In this document: positions 16,619 to 25,857 of the stretch, in pieces
How positions within the stretch are numbered: position 1 is the stretch's first letter
Layout: every line of letters begins with the position of its first letter
DNA from: Gordonia sputi NBRC 100414
GTDB lineage: Bacteria; Actinomycetota; Actinomycetes; Mycobacteriales; Mycobacteriaceae
Length of the DNA: 64,000 nt
Direction of reading: 5' to 3'
Assembly: GCF_000248055.1 (NCBI RefSeq)
Contig: NZ_BAFC01000052.1
Location: 1 to 64,000 of the forward strand
Position numbers and translations under genes: made by a program
The notes under the pieces: model-generated
The model's database searches: none
Told to the model about the DNA's origin: nothing
The model's input: only the letters and a program-made list of their open reading frames with translations

Positions 16619-18502
16619 TCACTTGCCCTTCGGTTTGTCGCCCATCGAGTCGGTGGAAAGCGCGGCCACGAATGCCTCCTGCGGGACGTCGACCCGACCG
16701 ATGGTCTTCATCCGCTTCTTGCCCTCCTTTTGCTTTTCGAGCAGCTTGCGCTTTCGGCTGATATCGCCGCCATAGCACTTGGCGAGCACGTCCTTGCGGA
16801 TCGCCCGGATGTTCTCGCGCGCAATGATCTTCGATCCGATGGCCGCCTGGACGGGCACCTCGAACTGCTGACGCGGAATGAGCTCCTTGAGCTTGGTGGC
16901 CATCTTGTTGCCGTAGCCGAACGCGGCGTCGCGGTGCACGATCGCGCTGAACGCGTCGACCGCCTCACCCTGGAGGAGGATGTCGACCTTCACGAGGTCG
17001 GCTTCCTGCTCGCCCGCCTCCTCGTAATCGAGGCTGGCGTAACCGCGGGTGCGCGACTTCAGGGAGTCGAAGAAGTCGAAGATGATCTCGGCCATCGGCA
17101 TGGTGTAGCGCATCTCGACGCGTGTCTCCGACAGGTAGTCCATGCCGCCGAGCTCACCGCGCCGTGACTGACACAGCTCCATGATCGCGCCGATGAATTC
17201 GCTCGGCGCGATGATCGTCGTCTTGACGATCGGCTCGTAGATGTGGCGTGCCTTGCCCTCCGGCCAGTCGGATGGGTTGGTGACGATCGACTCGGAGCCG
17301 TCTTCCATGACCACCCGGTAGACGACGTTGGGTGCGGTGGAGATCAGGTTCAGATCAAACTCGCGCTCGAGCCGCTCTCGGGTGATCTCCATGTGCAGCA
17401 GTCCGAGGAAGCCGCAGCGGAAACCGAAGCCGAGCGCGACAGAGGTCTCCGGCTCGTAGGTGAGCGCGGCGTCGTTGAGTTGCAGTTTGTCGAGAGCGTC
17501 GCGCAACACCGGATAGTCGGAGCCGTCGAGCGGGTAGAGGCCGGAGTAGACCATCGGGCGCGGTTCGCGATAGCCGGTCAGCGGCTCGGTCGCGCCGTGG
17601 CGGGCGGTCGTGACGGTGTCACCGACCTTCGACTGCCGCACGTCTTTCACTCCGGTGATGAGGTAACCGACCTCGCCGACGCCGAGCCCCTTTGTCGGCT
17701 TCGGCTCCGGCGAGACGATGCCGACCTCGAGCAATTCGTGCGTCGCTCCGGTCGACATCATCGCGATCTTCTCGCGTGGGACGATCTTGCCGTCCACCAC
17801 GCGGACGTAGGTGACCACGCCGCGGTAGGTGTCGTAGACGGAGTCGAAGATCATGGCTCGCGCAGGCGCATCGGGGTCGCCCTGCGGAGCCGGCACCAGC
17901 TTGATCACCTCGTCGAGGAGTTCCGTGACGCCCGCACCCGTCTTGCCCGACACGCGCAGCACGTCGTCGGGCTCGCAGCCGATGATGTGCGCGATCTCCT
18001 CGGCATAGCGGTCGGGGTCGGCGGCGGGAAGGTCGATCTTGTTCAGCACCGGGATGATGGTCAGGTCCTTGTCCATCGCCAGGTACAGGTTTGCCAGCGT
18101 CTGCGCCTCGATCCCCTGCGCGGCGTCGACAAGCAGAACGGCACCCTCACACGCTTCGAGCGCACGCGACACCTCGTAGGTGAAGTCGACGTGACCAGGG
18201 GTGTCGATGAGGTGCAGCACGTAGTCGGTCTGCGGCCCGTCCGGTCCGTCGGACTTCCAGGGCAGGCGCACGTTCTGCGCCTTGATCGTGATGCCACGCT
18301 CACGCTCGATGTCCATGCGGTCGAGGTACTGGGCGCGCATGTCCCGCTCCGCGACCACGCCCGTGAGCTGCAGCATCCGATCGGCCAGCGTCGATTTGCC
18401 GTGGTCGATGTGCGCGATGATGCAGAAGTTCCGGATCCGGCTGGGATCGGTGAACGTGGTGTCGGCGAAAGTGGGAATCGAACTGCTCCTACAGGTGCGC
18501 AC
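16619..18502 (-). CDS. lepA: Elongation factor 4 (LepA), ribosome-associated GTPase
   Basis: About 627 residues from the GTG chosen here. GTPase motifs are G1 [10 protein letters not shown]3 DTPGHVDF and G4 NKIDLP; the C-terminal LepA-specific domain ([25 protein letters not shown]) is complete. EF4 binds stalled or pretranslocation ribosomes. The start is uncertain: GTG codons at 18550 and 18502 are both in frame, and an AGGAG lies seven bases before an ATT at 18478, exactly where conserved sequence (IPTFADTTF) begins. The M3 peptidase gene follows directly. Confidence 0.95.
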   Translation of the reverse strand: MRTCRSSSIPTFADTTFTDPSRIRNFCIIAHIDHGKSTLADRMLQLTGVVAERDMRAQYLDRMDIERERGITIKAQNVRLPWKSDGPDGPQTDYVLHLIDTPGHVDFTYEVSRALEACEGAVLLVDAAQGIEAQTLANLYLAMDKDLTIIPVLNKIDLPAADPDRYAEEIAHIIGCEPDDVLRVSGKTGAGVTELLDEVIKLVPAPQGDPDAPARAMIFDSVYDTYRGVVTYVRVVDGKIVPREKIAMMSTGATHELLEVGIVSPEPKPTKGLGVGEVGYLITGVKDVRQSKVGDTVTTARHGATEPLTGYREPRPMVYSGLYPLDGSDYPVLRDALDKLQLNDAALTYEPETSVALGFGFRCGFLGLLHMEITRERLEREFDLNLISTAPNVVYRVVMEDGSESIVTNPSDWPEGKARHIYEPIVKTTIIAPSEFIGAIMELCQSRRGELGGMDYLSETRVEMRYTMPMAEIIFDFFDSLKSRTRGYASLDYEEAGEQEADLVKVDILLQGEAVDAFSAIVHRDAAFGYGNKMATKLKELIPRQQFEVPVQAAIGSKIIARENIRAIRKDVLAKCYGGDISRKRKLLEKQKEGKKRMKTIGRVDVPQEAFVAALSTDSMGDKPKGK

Positions 18503-18602
18503 CAGTACTCGAGTGCGATGCGGGTGTGGTCGTCGTATCCAGTTTCTCACGGCCTGCCGTCGGCGGGACGCGGCCGGGTTGCGAGAGAAGCGTCGGAGCA
18601 GC

Positions 18603-19094
18603 CTAGTTGGCTCGATCCGAACGGTTGAGGCCGGTCAGATTCTGAAGCGAACCCGCTTCAACGCCCCGAGCGCGCTGCGAGTCCCTGCGTGCGCGCACGG
18701 CGAGATGAGCCGTCGCAACGACGATCGATGCGACGAGCAGCACAAGCGCGCCGAACGAGAGCAGGAGCCAGAAGTCAGCCCAGTTCGCGACGCCGACGAA
18801 CACCAGCACGGCCATCGCGGGCACAACGAGCCATGACACCCAGACGCGCAGCGCGACCGCCGCGATCAGGGGTGCCACCACCAACAACGGACCCATCTCG
18901 ATCAGCCTGCGTGGCCCGAGCGCAGCGAAAATCGAGTCCTCACATGTCGCGCCGGCGTGCGCACCGGCGACCGACAGTTCGCCGCTCTTGCCACAACTCA
19001 CCGTCACCTCTCCTACGGGCATGAATCCGCACGCCACCGCATAGCCAAGGGCCGCCACTGCCATCGCAAGCCACGCCACTCGTATGGCTCTCAT
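18603..19094 (-). CDS. Predicted small integral membrane protein, unknown function
   Basis: 163 residues with an N-terminal hydrophobic segment, a short Cys-containing outer loop ([10 protein letters not shown]...ATCEDS), then about three more membrane helices between residues 65 and 135 and a basic tail. No family is recognised. It is just upstream of lepA on the same strand (gap about 100 bases) and divergent from the alpha/beta hydrolase gene; the two 5' regions nearly touch. Confidence 0.65.
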   Translation of the reverse strand: MRAIRVAWLAMAVAALGYAVACGFMPVGEVTVSCGKSGELSVAGAHAGATCEDSIFAALGPRRLIEMGPLLVVAPLIAAVALRVWVSWLVVPAMAVLVFVGVANWADFWLLLSFGALVLLVASIVVATAHLAVRARRDSQRARGVEAGSLQNLTGLNRSDRAN

Positions 19095-19104
19095 CCCTGC
19101 AACT

Positions 19105-19110
19105 TATAAC
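19105..19110 (+). promoter_or_regulatory. -10 hexamer TATAAC of the hydrolase-PemK transcript
   Basis: TATAAC lies ten bases before the GTG at 19120, placing the expected transcript start at about 19117 and giving a leader of a few bases at most. No convincing -35 is seen. This argues for the GTG at 19120 rather than the upstream ATG at 19084, which lies before the -10. Confidence 0.5.
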
Positions 19111-19119
19111 GTGGACGCC

Positions 19120-19776
19120 GTGAGTCCCGAGACCTTCACCGGCGACGGCGTCGTCGCAGACATCTACCGTCCGGACGGCCCACCTCGCGCGGTGCTCGTG
19201 CTGGCGCACGGCGCGGGAGGCAACCGGCACACCGCGATCATGCGGGCGTATGGCGCGGAGTTCAGCGCCCGCGGGCTGTTCGTCGCCTGTATCGATCTGC
19301 CGTACCGGCAGCGCAAGCCCAAGGGTCCGCCAAGCCCGTCGGGTGCGGCAGGCGATCGGGACGGCATCCGCGAGGCGGCCGCACTGTTCGCATCCGAATC
19401 CGACGGTCCGCTCGTCCTCGGCGGACACTCGTACGGCGGCAGGCAGGCATCGATGGTCGTCGCGGAGGACGGAGCTGCCGGCCACGCGGCGGGACTGCTG
19501 CTGTCGTCGTATCCGTTGCATCCGCCCGGCAAACCCGAACGCGCGCGCACCGAGCACCTCGGCGACATCACGGTTCCGACAGTGATCGTGCACGGAGCGT
19601 CGGATCCCTTCGCGACGACCGAGGAGATCACCGACACCATCGCGCTCATTGCCGCGCCGACGCGGCTCGTCGAGATCGAGAAAACCGGCCACGACCTGAA
19701 ACCCGACAAGAAGCCGACTGCTCAGCTCGCGGCCGACGCCGTCGACGACCTGATCCTGAACGGGTCGACCCGATGA
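19120..19776 (+). CDS. Alpha/beta hydrolase (dienelactone hydrolase / KANL3-TEX30-like)
   Basis: 218 residues from the near-leaderless GTG. The oxyanion region LAHGAGGNRH, nucleophile elbow GHSYGG, acid in HGASDPF and the His in KTGHDLKP complete a Ser-Asp-His triad. No signal peptide is seen, so it is cytosolic. Substrate is unknown. Its stop overlaps the start of the PemK-like gene (ATGA). Confidence 0.85.
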   Translation: MSPETFTGDGVVADIYRPDGPPRAVLVLAHGAGGNRHTAIMRAYGAEFSARGLFVACIDLPYRQRKPKGPPSPSGAAGDRDGIREAAALFASESDGPLVLGGHSYGGRQASMVVAEDGAAGHAAGLLLSSYPLHPPGKPERARTEHLGDITVPTVIVHGASDPFATTEEITDTIALIAAPTRLVEIEKTGHDLKPDKKPTAQLAADAVDDLILNGSTR

Positions 19777-20189
19777 CGGGCCGGACGCAGGCGCGCCCCA
19801 CCCATGACGCGGCGCGCGAGATCGTCTACTCCCCCGACCTCGACGGCGCGGCCGATCCCGGCGAGATCGTCTGGACCTGGGTGCGTTACGAGGACGATCC
19901 GAGCAAGGGCAAGGATCGTCCGGTGCTGGTCGTCGGACGCGACCGCGGCGAAGAGCACACGCATCTCCTCGGCCTGATGCTCTCGAGCCAGGACTACCAC
20001 CGCGACGACCCGAACTGGATGGAACTCGGGACCGGCGTCTGGGACGACGAACACCGCGAGAGCTACATCCGTCTCGACCGCGTGTTGTACGTCCTCGAAC
20101 ACGGAATTCGACGCGAGGGCGCCATCCTCGACGAGGAGCGCTTCGACGCCGTCGCCGACCGACTGCGGCGCGACTACGGCTGGCGGTAG
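19773..20189 (+). CDS. PemK/MazF-like (type II toxin fold) protein without an adjacent antitoxin
   Basis: 138 residues. The core DPGEIVWTWVRYEDDPSKGKDRPVLVVGR resembles the N-terminus of PemK/MazF-fold proteins (G-x-I-W...RPVLVV). A conserved LGLMLSSQDYHRDDPNWMELGTG follows. Typical toxins sit next to a small antitoxin gene, but here it is translationally coupled to a hydrolase and followed by a hairpin. It may therefore be a housekeeping member of the fold rather than a toxin. M. tuberculosis Rv2405 lies in the equivalent position. Confidence 0.7.
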   Translation: MTGRTQARPTHDAAREIVYSPDLDGAADPGEIVWTWVRYEDDPSKGKDRPVLVVGRDRGEEHTHLLGLMLSSQDYHRDDPNWMELGTGVWDDEHRESYIRLDRVLYVLEHGIRREGAILDEERFDAVADRLRRDYGWR

Positions 20190-20211
20190 CCGGCAGCACG
20201 TCGAGCTATAG

Positions 20212-20273
20212 ATGTGTGTCGAATCGAAGGATGTGGTTGCTGCAGCACCCAATTCCTTCGATTCGACACACAT
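20212..20273. repeat. Perfect 20-bp inverted repeat with 22-base loop between convergent genes
   Basis: Arms 20212-20231 and 20254-20273 are exact reverse complements, AT-richer than the surroundings (core TGTCGAATCGAAGGA). The loop contains a second palindrome, TGCTGCAGCA. It lies 22 bases after the PemK-like stop and 27 bases before the transglutaminase-like stop, so it could be a bidirectional terminator; its length and base composition also suit a dispersed repeat element. Confidence 0.8.
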
Positions 20274-20299
20274 TTGCCGGCGGCAGAACCGAGGCCGGG

Positions 20300-21148
20300 T
20301 CAGGCCAGCCGCGTGATCTCCACGACGACGTCGAGGTCTGTCGCCTTGCCGCCGGTGTAGATGCCCTTGAGCGGCGAGACGTCGGAGTAGTCGCGGCCGA
20401 CGCCCACCGAGACATGCTGCTCGGTGATGGGAGTGTCGTTGGTCGGGTCGTAGCCCCACCAGCCGCCTGTCCACACCTCGATCCACGCGTGGCTCTGTCC
20501 CTCGACGGTCTTGTCGATCTTGGCGTCGGGCTTGGGATGCAGGTATCCGGAGACGTACCGGGCCGGCACCCCGAGGCCGCGCAGCATAGAGAGGCTGACG
20601 TGCGCGTAGTCCTGACACACACCCTTACGCTCGTTCCACGCGTCGACGGCCGTGCTGTGCACACCTGTCGTGCCCGGTACGTACTCCATCTCCTCGTGCA
20701 CGAACTTGCAGATCGCTTCGACGGCGTCCTCGGGCTCGAGCCCCTTGGCGATGCGCCGCGCTGTCGCACCCAGACGCCCGTTCTTCGGCACATACGTTGT
20801 GAAGGACAGCATTTCGTCGTAGCGGTCGGCGACGTAGTCGCTCTCCAATTCCTCCCACGTCACAGCTTTGTCGGGGCCGGGACGCTCGCCGGCCTCGGTC
20901 TCCACGACCGACATCCCCGACACCTCGAGCTCCTCGTGCGGAGCGTGGAGGTCGAAGGCGGTGACAGCGGTGCCCCAATAATCGGTGTAGCGGTACGCAC
21001 GGGTCGCGGGCACCGTCTCGACACGGTTCACGATCACGTTCTGCCGAGTATCACTTCGCGGGGTCAGCCGTGCCTCGTTGAATGACGAGGTGACCGGACT
21101 CTGGTAGGCGAAGCCCGTCGAATGCACGACCCTCAGACGCCAGCTCAC
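20300..21148 (-). CDS. Transglutaminase-like cysteine protease/peptidase family protein
   Basis: 282 residues. A bacterial transglutaminase-like N-terminal domain (1-95) precedes the papain-like core with catalytic Cys178 (KGVCQDYAH), His220 (SHAWIEVW) and Asp235 (GYDPTND). No signal peptide is present. It is the third gene of a coupled trio with an alpha-E protein and a circularly permuted ATP-grasp protein (Rv2411c-Rv2410c-Rv2409c order), a set thought to make or process a small peptide. The substrate is not known. Confidence 0.88.
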   Translation of the reverse strand: MSWRLRVVHSTGFAYQSPVTSSFNEARLTPRSDTRQNVIVNRVETVPATRAYRYTDYWGTAVTAFDLHAPHEELEVSGMSVVETEAGERPGPDKAVTWEELESDYVADRYDEMLSFTTYVPKNGRLGATARRIAKGLEPEDAVEAICKFVHEEMEYVPGTTGVHSTAVDAWNERKGVCQDYAHVSLSMLRGLGVPARYVSGYLHPKPDAKIDKTVEGQSHAWIEVWTGGWWGYDPTNDTPITEQHVSVGVGRDYSDVSPLKGIYTGGKATDLDVVVEITRLA

Positions 21149-22128
21149 AGTTCACTCTCCTCGATGAAGTGTTCTTCACCATCGCTGACCCGGGCATCTG
21201 CCCACGACACATACGGTGACACATGGAAGTACTGACCCGTGACCGCCTCGTTGACGGCACGGCAGGTGTCCTGCAGGTCGAGAAGTCGCTCCTGCAGTCC
21301 GTCGAGCAGTCTGCCCGGTTCCAGGAACTCGAGCGAACTGCGCGCTCGCCCCAGCAGCAGCAGCGCTTCGGCCTGCTCGCCGACGCGGCTCGGGCGCTTT
21401 TCGATCTCCGCGAGATTCTGCTCCGCGACACGAAGCGCGTGGAACACCGATCGCGGAAAGAGCCTGTCCAGCAACATGAACTGCACGATGTTCTCGGCGT
21501 CGAGCAGACCGCGATAGGTCCGCAGGTAGGTGTCGTGGGCACCGGCGGACACCAGAACATTCACCCACGCGGGCGAGTTGATCGGATCATTGGCGCGGGA
21601 GAGAAGCATCCGGATGGTCATGTCGACCCGCTCCACGGAGCGGCCGAGCAGCAGGTACCGGTAGCCGTCGTCGTGACTCATCGTCGCGTCGGCGAGTCCG
21701 GCGAACATGGCTGCGCGGTTCTTCACGTACGAGAGGAACTCGTGAGGTCCGAGTCGACGCCCCCGACGCTCCGCTTCGGCCAGCCCGTTGTAGGTGGTGT
21801 TCAGACACTCCCACATCTCACTGGACGTGACTTCCCGTGCGCCACGGGCATTTTCGCGTGCCGCGCGAATGAGGTCGACGACTGATCCCGCCGATCCCTT
21901 CGCGTATGCCACGTGCTCGATGAGCGACCACACGTCGAGCGGCTCGTCGGTGTCGGGCACCTCGAGTCCGAGAACCTGGATGACCATCCGCACCGCACCG
22001 TCGACGTCGGCGGAGGTGTCCTCGAGGAGCTGATGGATGGCGACGTCGAGCAGACGCGCCATGTCGTCGGCACGTTCGACGTAGCGGCCGATCCAGTACA
22101 GGGATTCGGCGTTGCGGGCCAACATCAT
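21145..22128 (-). CDS. Alpha-E domain (DUF403) protein
   Basis: 327 residues, mostly predicted helical, with the family opening MLARNAESLYWIGRYVERADDMARLLDV and the repeat RYLLLGRSVERVDMTIRMLL. The family has no assigned catalytic activity and nearly always occurs beside circularly permuted ATP-grasp and transglutaminase-like genes, as here. Both ends overlap neighbours by four bases. Confidence 0.9.
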   Translation of the reverse strand: MMLARNAESLYWIGRYVERADDMARLLDVAIHQLLEDTSADVDGAVRMVIQVLGLEVPDTDEPLDVWSLIEHVAYAKGSAGSVVDLIRAARENARGAREVTSSEMWECLNTTYNGLAEAERRGRRLGPHEFLSYVKNRAAMFAGLADATMSHDDGYRYLLLGRSVERVDMTIRMLLSRANDPINSPAWVNVLVSAGAHDTYLRTYRGLLDAENIVQFMLLDRLFPRSVFHALRVAEQNLAEIEKRPSRVGEQAEALLLLGRARSSLEFLEPGRLLDGLQERLLDLQDTCRAVNEAVTGQYFHVSPYVSWADARVSDGEEHFIEESEL

Positions 22129-23876
22129 CGGAGATCACCGCTTTGCTGTTGCTGCTGCGTTTGTTCGAAGACCGGGTCGGGTGCGCTCTCGGCAGGCCTG
22201 GCCGCCTTGGCGGCCTTGGAGGTGACCACCTTGCCACCGCCGAGTTCACGCTCACTCTGTGTCGCCCTGCTGGCGAGCACCCACGTGTCCTTCGAGCCGC
22301 CACCCTGGCTGGAGTTGACGACGAGTGAGCCCTCGGGCAGCGCGACACGGGTCAATCCGCCCGGCAACACCCAGACCTTCTCACCGTCGTTGACGGCGAA
22401 GGGACGCAGGTCGACGTGGCGCGGACGTAGTGAGTCGCCGACCTTTGTCGGCACCGTCGACAACTGCACCACGGGTTGGGCGATCCATCCGCGGGGGTCG
22501 TTGCGCACCTTGCGGGCAAGGGTGTCGAGCTCGGCCTTGGTGGCGTCGGGCCCGAAGACGATCCCGTAACCGCCCGATCCCTCAACAGGTTTCACGACGA
22601 GTTCGTCGATCCGATCGAGCACTTCCTCGCACTCCTCGGGGAGCCAGCAGCGCAGCGTGTCGACGTTGCCGATGATCGGCTTCTCGCCGAGGTAGTAGTT
22701 GATGATGTCCGGCACGTAGGTGTAGATCAGCTTGTCGTCGCCGACACCGTTGCCCACCGCGCTCGAGATCACGACGTTGCCCGCGCGCGCCGCGTTGAGC
22801 AGGCCTGCCACGCCGAGCATCGAATCCGGACGGAACTGCATGGGATCGAGGAAGTCGTCGTCGATGCGTCGATAGATCACGTCGACGCGTTGCTCACCCT
22901 CGGTGGTGCGCATGTAGACGACGTTGTCGCGGCAGAACAGGTCTCGACCCTCGACGAGCTCGACGCCCATCAGCCGCGCGAGTAGCGAGTGCTCGAAGTA
23001 CGCCGAGTTCGCGACACCGGGGGTGAGCACCACGATGTTGGGGTCGGCCTCGTTGAACGCTGCCGAGGCCCGCAGTGCGCGCAGCAGGTGACTCGGGTAG
23101 TCGGCGACAGGTCGCACCTTGTGCGTGGAGAACAGGTCGGGAAAGACCCGAGCCATGGTGCGACGGTTCTCCATCACGTAGGACACACCAGACGGCGATC
23201 GCAGGTTGTCCTCGAGCACCCGGAAGTCGCCGTTGGCGTCACGGATCAGGTCGATGCCCGCGACGTGAATGCGAACTCCGTTGGGAGGACGGATGTTTGC
23301 GGCCTGACGGTGAAAGTGCTCACACGAATGAACCAGACGTTTGGGCAACACACCGTCGCGCAGGATCTCCTGCTCGCCGTACACGTCATCGAGGAACAAC
23401 TCCAACGCCTGCACGCGCTGAGTGATGCCCGCCTCGAGCTTGTTCCACTCCCCGGCCGAAATGACCCGTGGCACAACGTCCAACGGGAACGGTCGCTCCT
23501 TACCCGAGAGCGAGAACGTGATGCCCTGGTCGATGAACGCGCGCCCGAGTGCGTCGACGCGGGCTTCGAGGTCGGCACGATCGGACTCGGCCATGACCTT
23601 GAAGATGCCGCGATACGCGGGGCGCACCTCGCCGTCGGCGTCGAACATCTCGTCAAAGGCCTTGCCGTACGGCCCTTTCGAGTATCCCTTGAAGATTCCG
23701 GTCTCGGTGGGGACTGTCTCCCTGACGACCTTGGCCTTGGCGCTCCTGGCAACCTGTCCCGGTTCGGCGCCCTTGCCGTTGGCCGACTTGGCGGCTGTGA
23801 CGGACTTCGACGACGACGGGGGCGCGGTTTTGCGCGATGCCTTCTTGGCTTGCGCACCGGTTGACGCGGGACTCAT
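22125..23876 (-). CDS. Circularly permuted ATP-grasp protein, probable peptide/amide ligase
   Basis: 583 residues. Residues 1-55 are a Lys/Ala/Ser-rich low-complexity tail; the catalytic part contains GVRIHVAGIDLIRDANGDFRVLEDN, RSPSGVSYVMENR and VVKPVEGSGGYG, typical of the circularly permuted ATP-grasp type 2 family. The C-terminal tail is Gln-rich. It is first gene of the trio with the alpha-E and transglutaminase-like genes. It probably forms an amide bond using ATP; substrates are unknown. The ATG at 23876 is chosen because upstream sequence is not family-like; GTG at 23882 is an alternative. Confidence 0.88.
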   Translation of the reverse strand: MSPASTGAQAKKASRKTAPPSSSKSVTAAKSANGKGAEPGQVARSAKAKVVRETVPTETGIFKGYSKGPYGKAFDEMFDADGEVRPAYRGIFKVMAESDRADLEARVDALGRAFIDQGITFSLSGKERPFPLDVVPRVISAGEWNKLEAGITQRVQALELFLDDVYGEQEILRDGVLPKRLVHSCEHFHRQAANIRPPNGVRIHVAGIDLIRDANGDFRVLEDNLRSPSGVSYVMENRRTMARVFPDLFSTHKVRPVADYPSHLLRALRASAAFNEADPNIVVLTPGVANSAYFEHSLLARLMGVELVEGRDLFCRDNVVYMRTTEGEQRVDVIYRRIDDDFLDPMQFRPDSMLGVAGLLNAARAGNVVISSAVGNGVGDDKLIYTYVPDIINYYLGEKPIIGNVDTLRCWLPEECEEVLDRIDELVVKPVEGSGGYGIVFGPDATKAELDTLARKVRNDPRGWIAQPVVQLSTVPTKVGDSLRPRHVDLRPFAVNDGEKVWVLPGGLTRVALPEGSLVVNSSQGGGSKDTWVLASRATQSERELGGGKVVTSKAAKAARPAESAPDPVFEQTQQQQQSGDLR

Positions 23877-23994
23877 AGACACACATGGTGCCTCAGATCG
23901 CTCCAGTCGGCACGACGTCTGCGCGGGCGCGTCGCAGCGGCGTTCTCCTGACCCCATTCCTGGCCGCAGGCCGAGGCAGGCCCTAGCAGTACAC

Positions 23995-25128
23995 CTAGCC
24001 CAGGGTTCGACGCAGCGACACCACGCGTCGCCCGATCCGGCGAGCCACGTTCGCCGCGCGCGTCTGCAATCGAGCCCCGGTCTCGGGGTAGGGCATCGTT
24101 TGCGCGATTCCCGCGATCGCGTCGAGCGAGGCGTCGAGAATCTCGTCGACTGTCGGCGGCCGGGCGTCGTCGCCTGCCATCGTGCTGACAGAGAGATCCC
24201 CGAGATCACCGGTCACGGGATACCCGGCCACGCGCACAGCGTCGATCATCGTCTCGGCTTCGTCGGCCGCCCACGCACGCTGTTCGGTGGACAGCCCACG
24301 TGGTGTGCCGCCGGTCTGTGCGAACAAGACCTTGGCGATGATGTGACCTTTGACGACGCGCTCGTACCGATCCCACTCGATGTCGTCGGGCTGTAGGCGC
24401 GAGTTCAGCCGGCGCAGGAGCTCTGCCTGCGCTGCCGAGAGTGACGTGTTGTTGTTCGGAACGTCGATGGTCATCGGCGCCGGATCTACGTCGAGCACGG
24501 AGAGAAATCTGTCCCACAACGACGATGTGCCCGTTCCCGGCTTCGCCACGGTGACCAGGTGAGCTCGTTCCGGCCCGACGAACTTGGCCCACCGTCCGAG
24601 GATGCCCACGTAGTCCTGGAATTCCCAGAAGGGCTCCTCCTCCATGTCGCCGCCCCAGGACCCCGTTCGACGTGGCGCGTGCCGACGCACCGACGTCACG
24701 AAGTCGTCGAACGACGCCAGACGCTGGTTCTTGACGTTCTCCTGCCACACCGAGGGCAGTTGGCGGGCCAGATCACGAACGGTCACGACCACGTGGACTT
24801 CGTCGGCGAAGGACAGGTCGTTCACCATCGACTCGATCTGTTCCTCGCGCGCCGTCGCGAACAACTCGTGCGACACCAGCGACGTCCCCGGCCAAGCACG
24901 CATCTGCGAGACCATCGTCGACCACCTTCCGGCGAAGGCCGGGTCGACCCAGTCGAGATACCGACTGGGCTGTAGGTGGGTTGCGGCGTGAAAGTGATCC
25001 GCCATCTCGTTTCCCGGGTAGAGCAGCCCGGAGTGACGAAAAGCGAGGTCGCGGTTCCACCACAGGCGATCCTGGAGATGGGTGGTGCCCGTCTTGGGTA
25101 ATCCGACGTGAATGAAGACAACTGACAT
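23995..25128 (-). CDS. Sulfotransferase family protein (PAPS-dependent)
   Basis: 377 residues. The N-terminal 5'-phosphosulfate-binding loop GLPKTGTTHLQ (9-19) and the segment VVVTVRDLARQLPSVWQ, matching the 3'-phosphate-binding Arg/Ser region, mark a PAPS sulfotransferase. No signal peptide or membrane segment is seen. The acceptor, probably a lipid or glycolipid, is unknown. It depends on PAPS, which needs an APS kinase that is not fused to CysN in this genome window. Confidence 0.82.
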   Translation of the reverse strand: MSVVFIHVGLPKTGTTHLQDRLWWNRDLAFRHSGLLYPGNEMADHFHAATHLQPSRYLDWVDPAFAGRWSTMVSQMRAWPGTSLVSHELFATAREEQIESMVNDLSFADEVHVVVTVRDLARQLPSVWQENVKNQRLASFDDFVTSVRRHAPRRTGSWGGDMEEEPFWEFQDYVGILGRWAKFVGPERAHLVTVAKPGTGTSSLWDRFLSVLDVDPAPMTIDVPNNNTSLSAAQAELLRRLNSRLQPDDIEWDRYERVVKGHIIAKVLFAQTGGTPRGLSTEQRAWAADEAETMIDAVRVAGYPVTGDLGDLSVSTMAGDDARPPTVDEILDASLDAIAGIAQTMPYPETGARLQTRAANVARRIGRRVVSLRRTLG

Positions 25129-25244
25129 GATGGGTCTAGTTTAGTTGTGCTCACGCACACATCCGCGAGCTCGACACATGCTGTGAGGATTCACAGCCGA
25201 TCGGTGGGAGACGCACGATCGCGCGCGAGCAAACGCCTGCGGAT

Positions 25245-25273
25245 TTGGGACCCCTGTTTCCGGCTGGTAAAGT
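25245..25273 (+). promoter_or_regulatory. Predicted rpsT promoter
   Basis: TTGGGA (25245-25250) and TAAAGT (25268-25273) are 17 bases apart. The transcript would start near 25280, giving an rpsT leader of about 100 bases, long enough for feedback control by S20, which is not shown. Confidence 0.6.
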
Positions 25274-25378
25274 AGACCGCTGTCGCAGAGTCGACGGCGG
25301 ACACGTGCTGTCCACCCGTTTGACCTGCTCAGGAACACCCAGCAACAGCAATCACCAACAACTGATAGGTACACACGC

Positions 25379-25639
25379 GTGGCAAACATCAAGTCCCAGG
25401 TCAAGCGCAACCGCACCAACGAGATCCGTCGGCAGCGCAACCAGTCCGTGCGCTCTTCGCTGCGCACCGCGATCCGCAGCTTCCGCGAAGCTGTTGACGC
25501 CGGCGACAAGGACAAGGCCGCCGAGCTCGGACAGTCGGCAAGCCGCAAGCTCGACAAGGCCGCCAGCAAGGGCGTCATCCACGCCAATCAGGCAGCCAAC
25601 AAGAAGTCGGCCATCGCTGTGGCCGTCAACAAGCTCTGA
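25379..25639 (+). CDS. rpsT: 30S ribosomal protein S20
   Basis: 86 residues, basic, starting [21 protein letters not shown] from a GTG codon. It binds 16S rRNA early in 30S assembly. It is monocistronic, convergent with holA, and followed by two hairpins. Confidence 0.97.
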   Translation: MANIKSQVKRNRTNEIRRQRNQSVRSSLRTAIRSFREAVDAGDKDKAAELGQSASRKLDKAASKGVIHANQAANKKSAIAVAVNKL

Positions 25640-25648
25640 GGTAGCACT

Positions 25649-25666
25649 CTCCGGCATCAGCCGGAG
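25649..25666 (+). terminator. Small hairpin after rpsT
   Basis: CTCCGGC (25649-25655) pairs with GCCGGAG (25660-25666) across an ATCA loop, 10 bases after the rpsT stop. It may assist termination together with the stronger hairpin at 25755. Confidence 0.4.
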
Positions 25667-25754
25667 CTGAACGAGTCAGAGCGCGCACCCGCGACGCGCC
25701 CCGTGCACACGGGAGCACGCCGGATCGCAGCGCCGACCGTTCCCCTGTCGAGAC

Positions 25755-25795
25755 AACTCACCCCGGCGACTTCCACGCGGTCGCCGGGGTGAGTT
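25755..25795. terminator. Perfect 16-bp hairpin between rpsT and holA
   Basis: Arms 25755-25770 (AACTCACCCCGGCGAC) and 25780-25795 are exact complements around a nine-base loop. With A-rich and T-rich ends it can terminate both the rpsT transcript and the convergent operon ending in holA. Confidence 0.8.
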
Positions 25796-25857
25796 GCGTG
25801 GTCGCGCACGCTCCGGCTTCTGAGTGGTTCAGTCCTGCGAGCTCAGCCCTGCACGCT

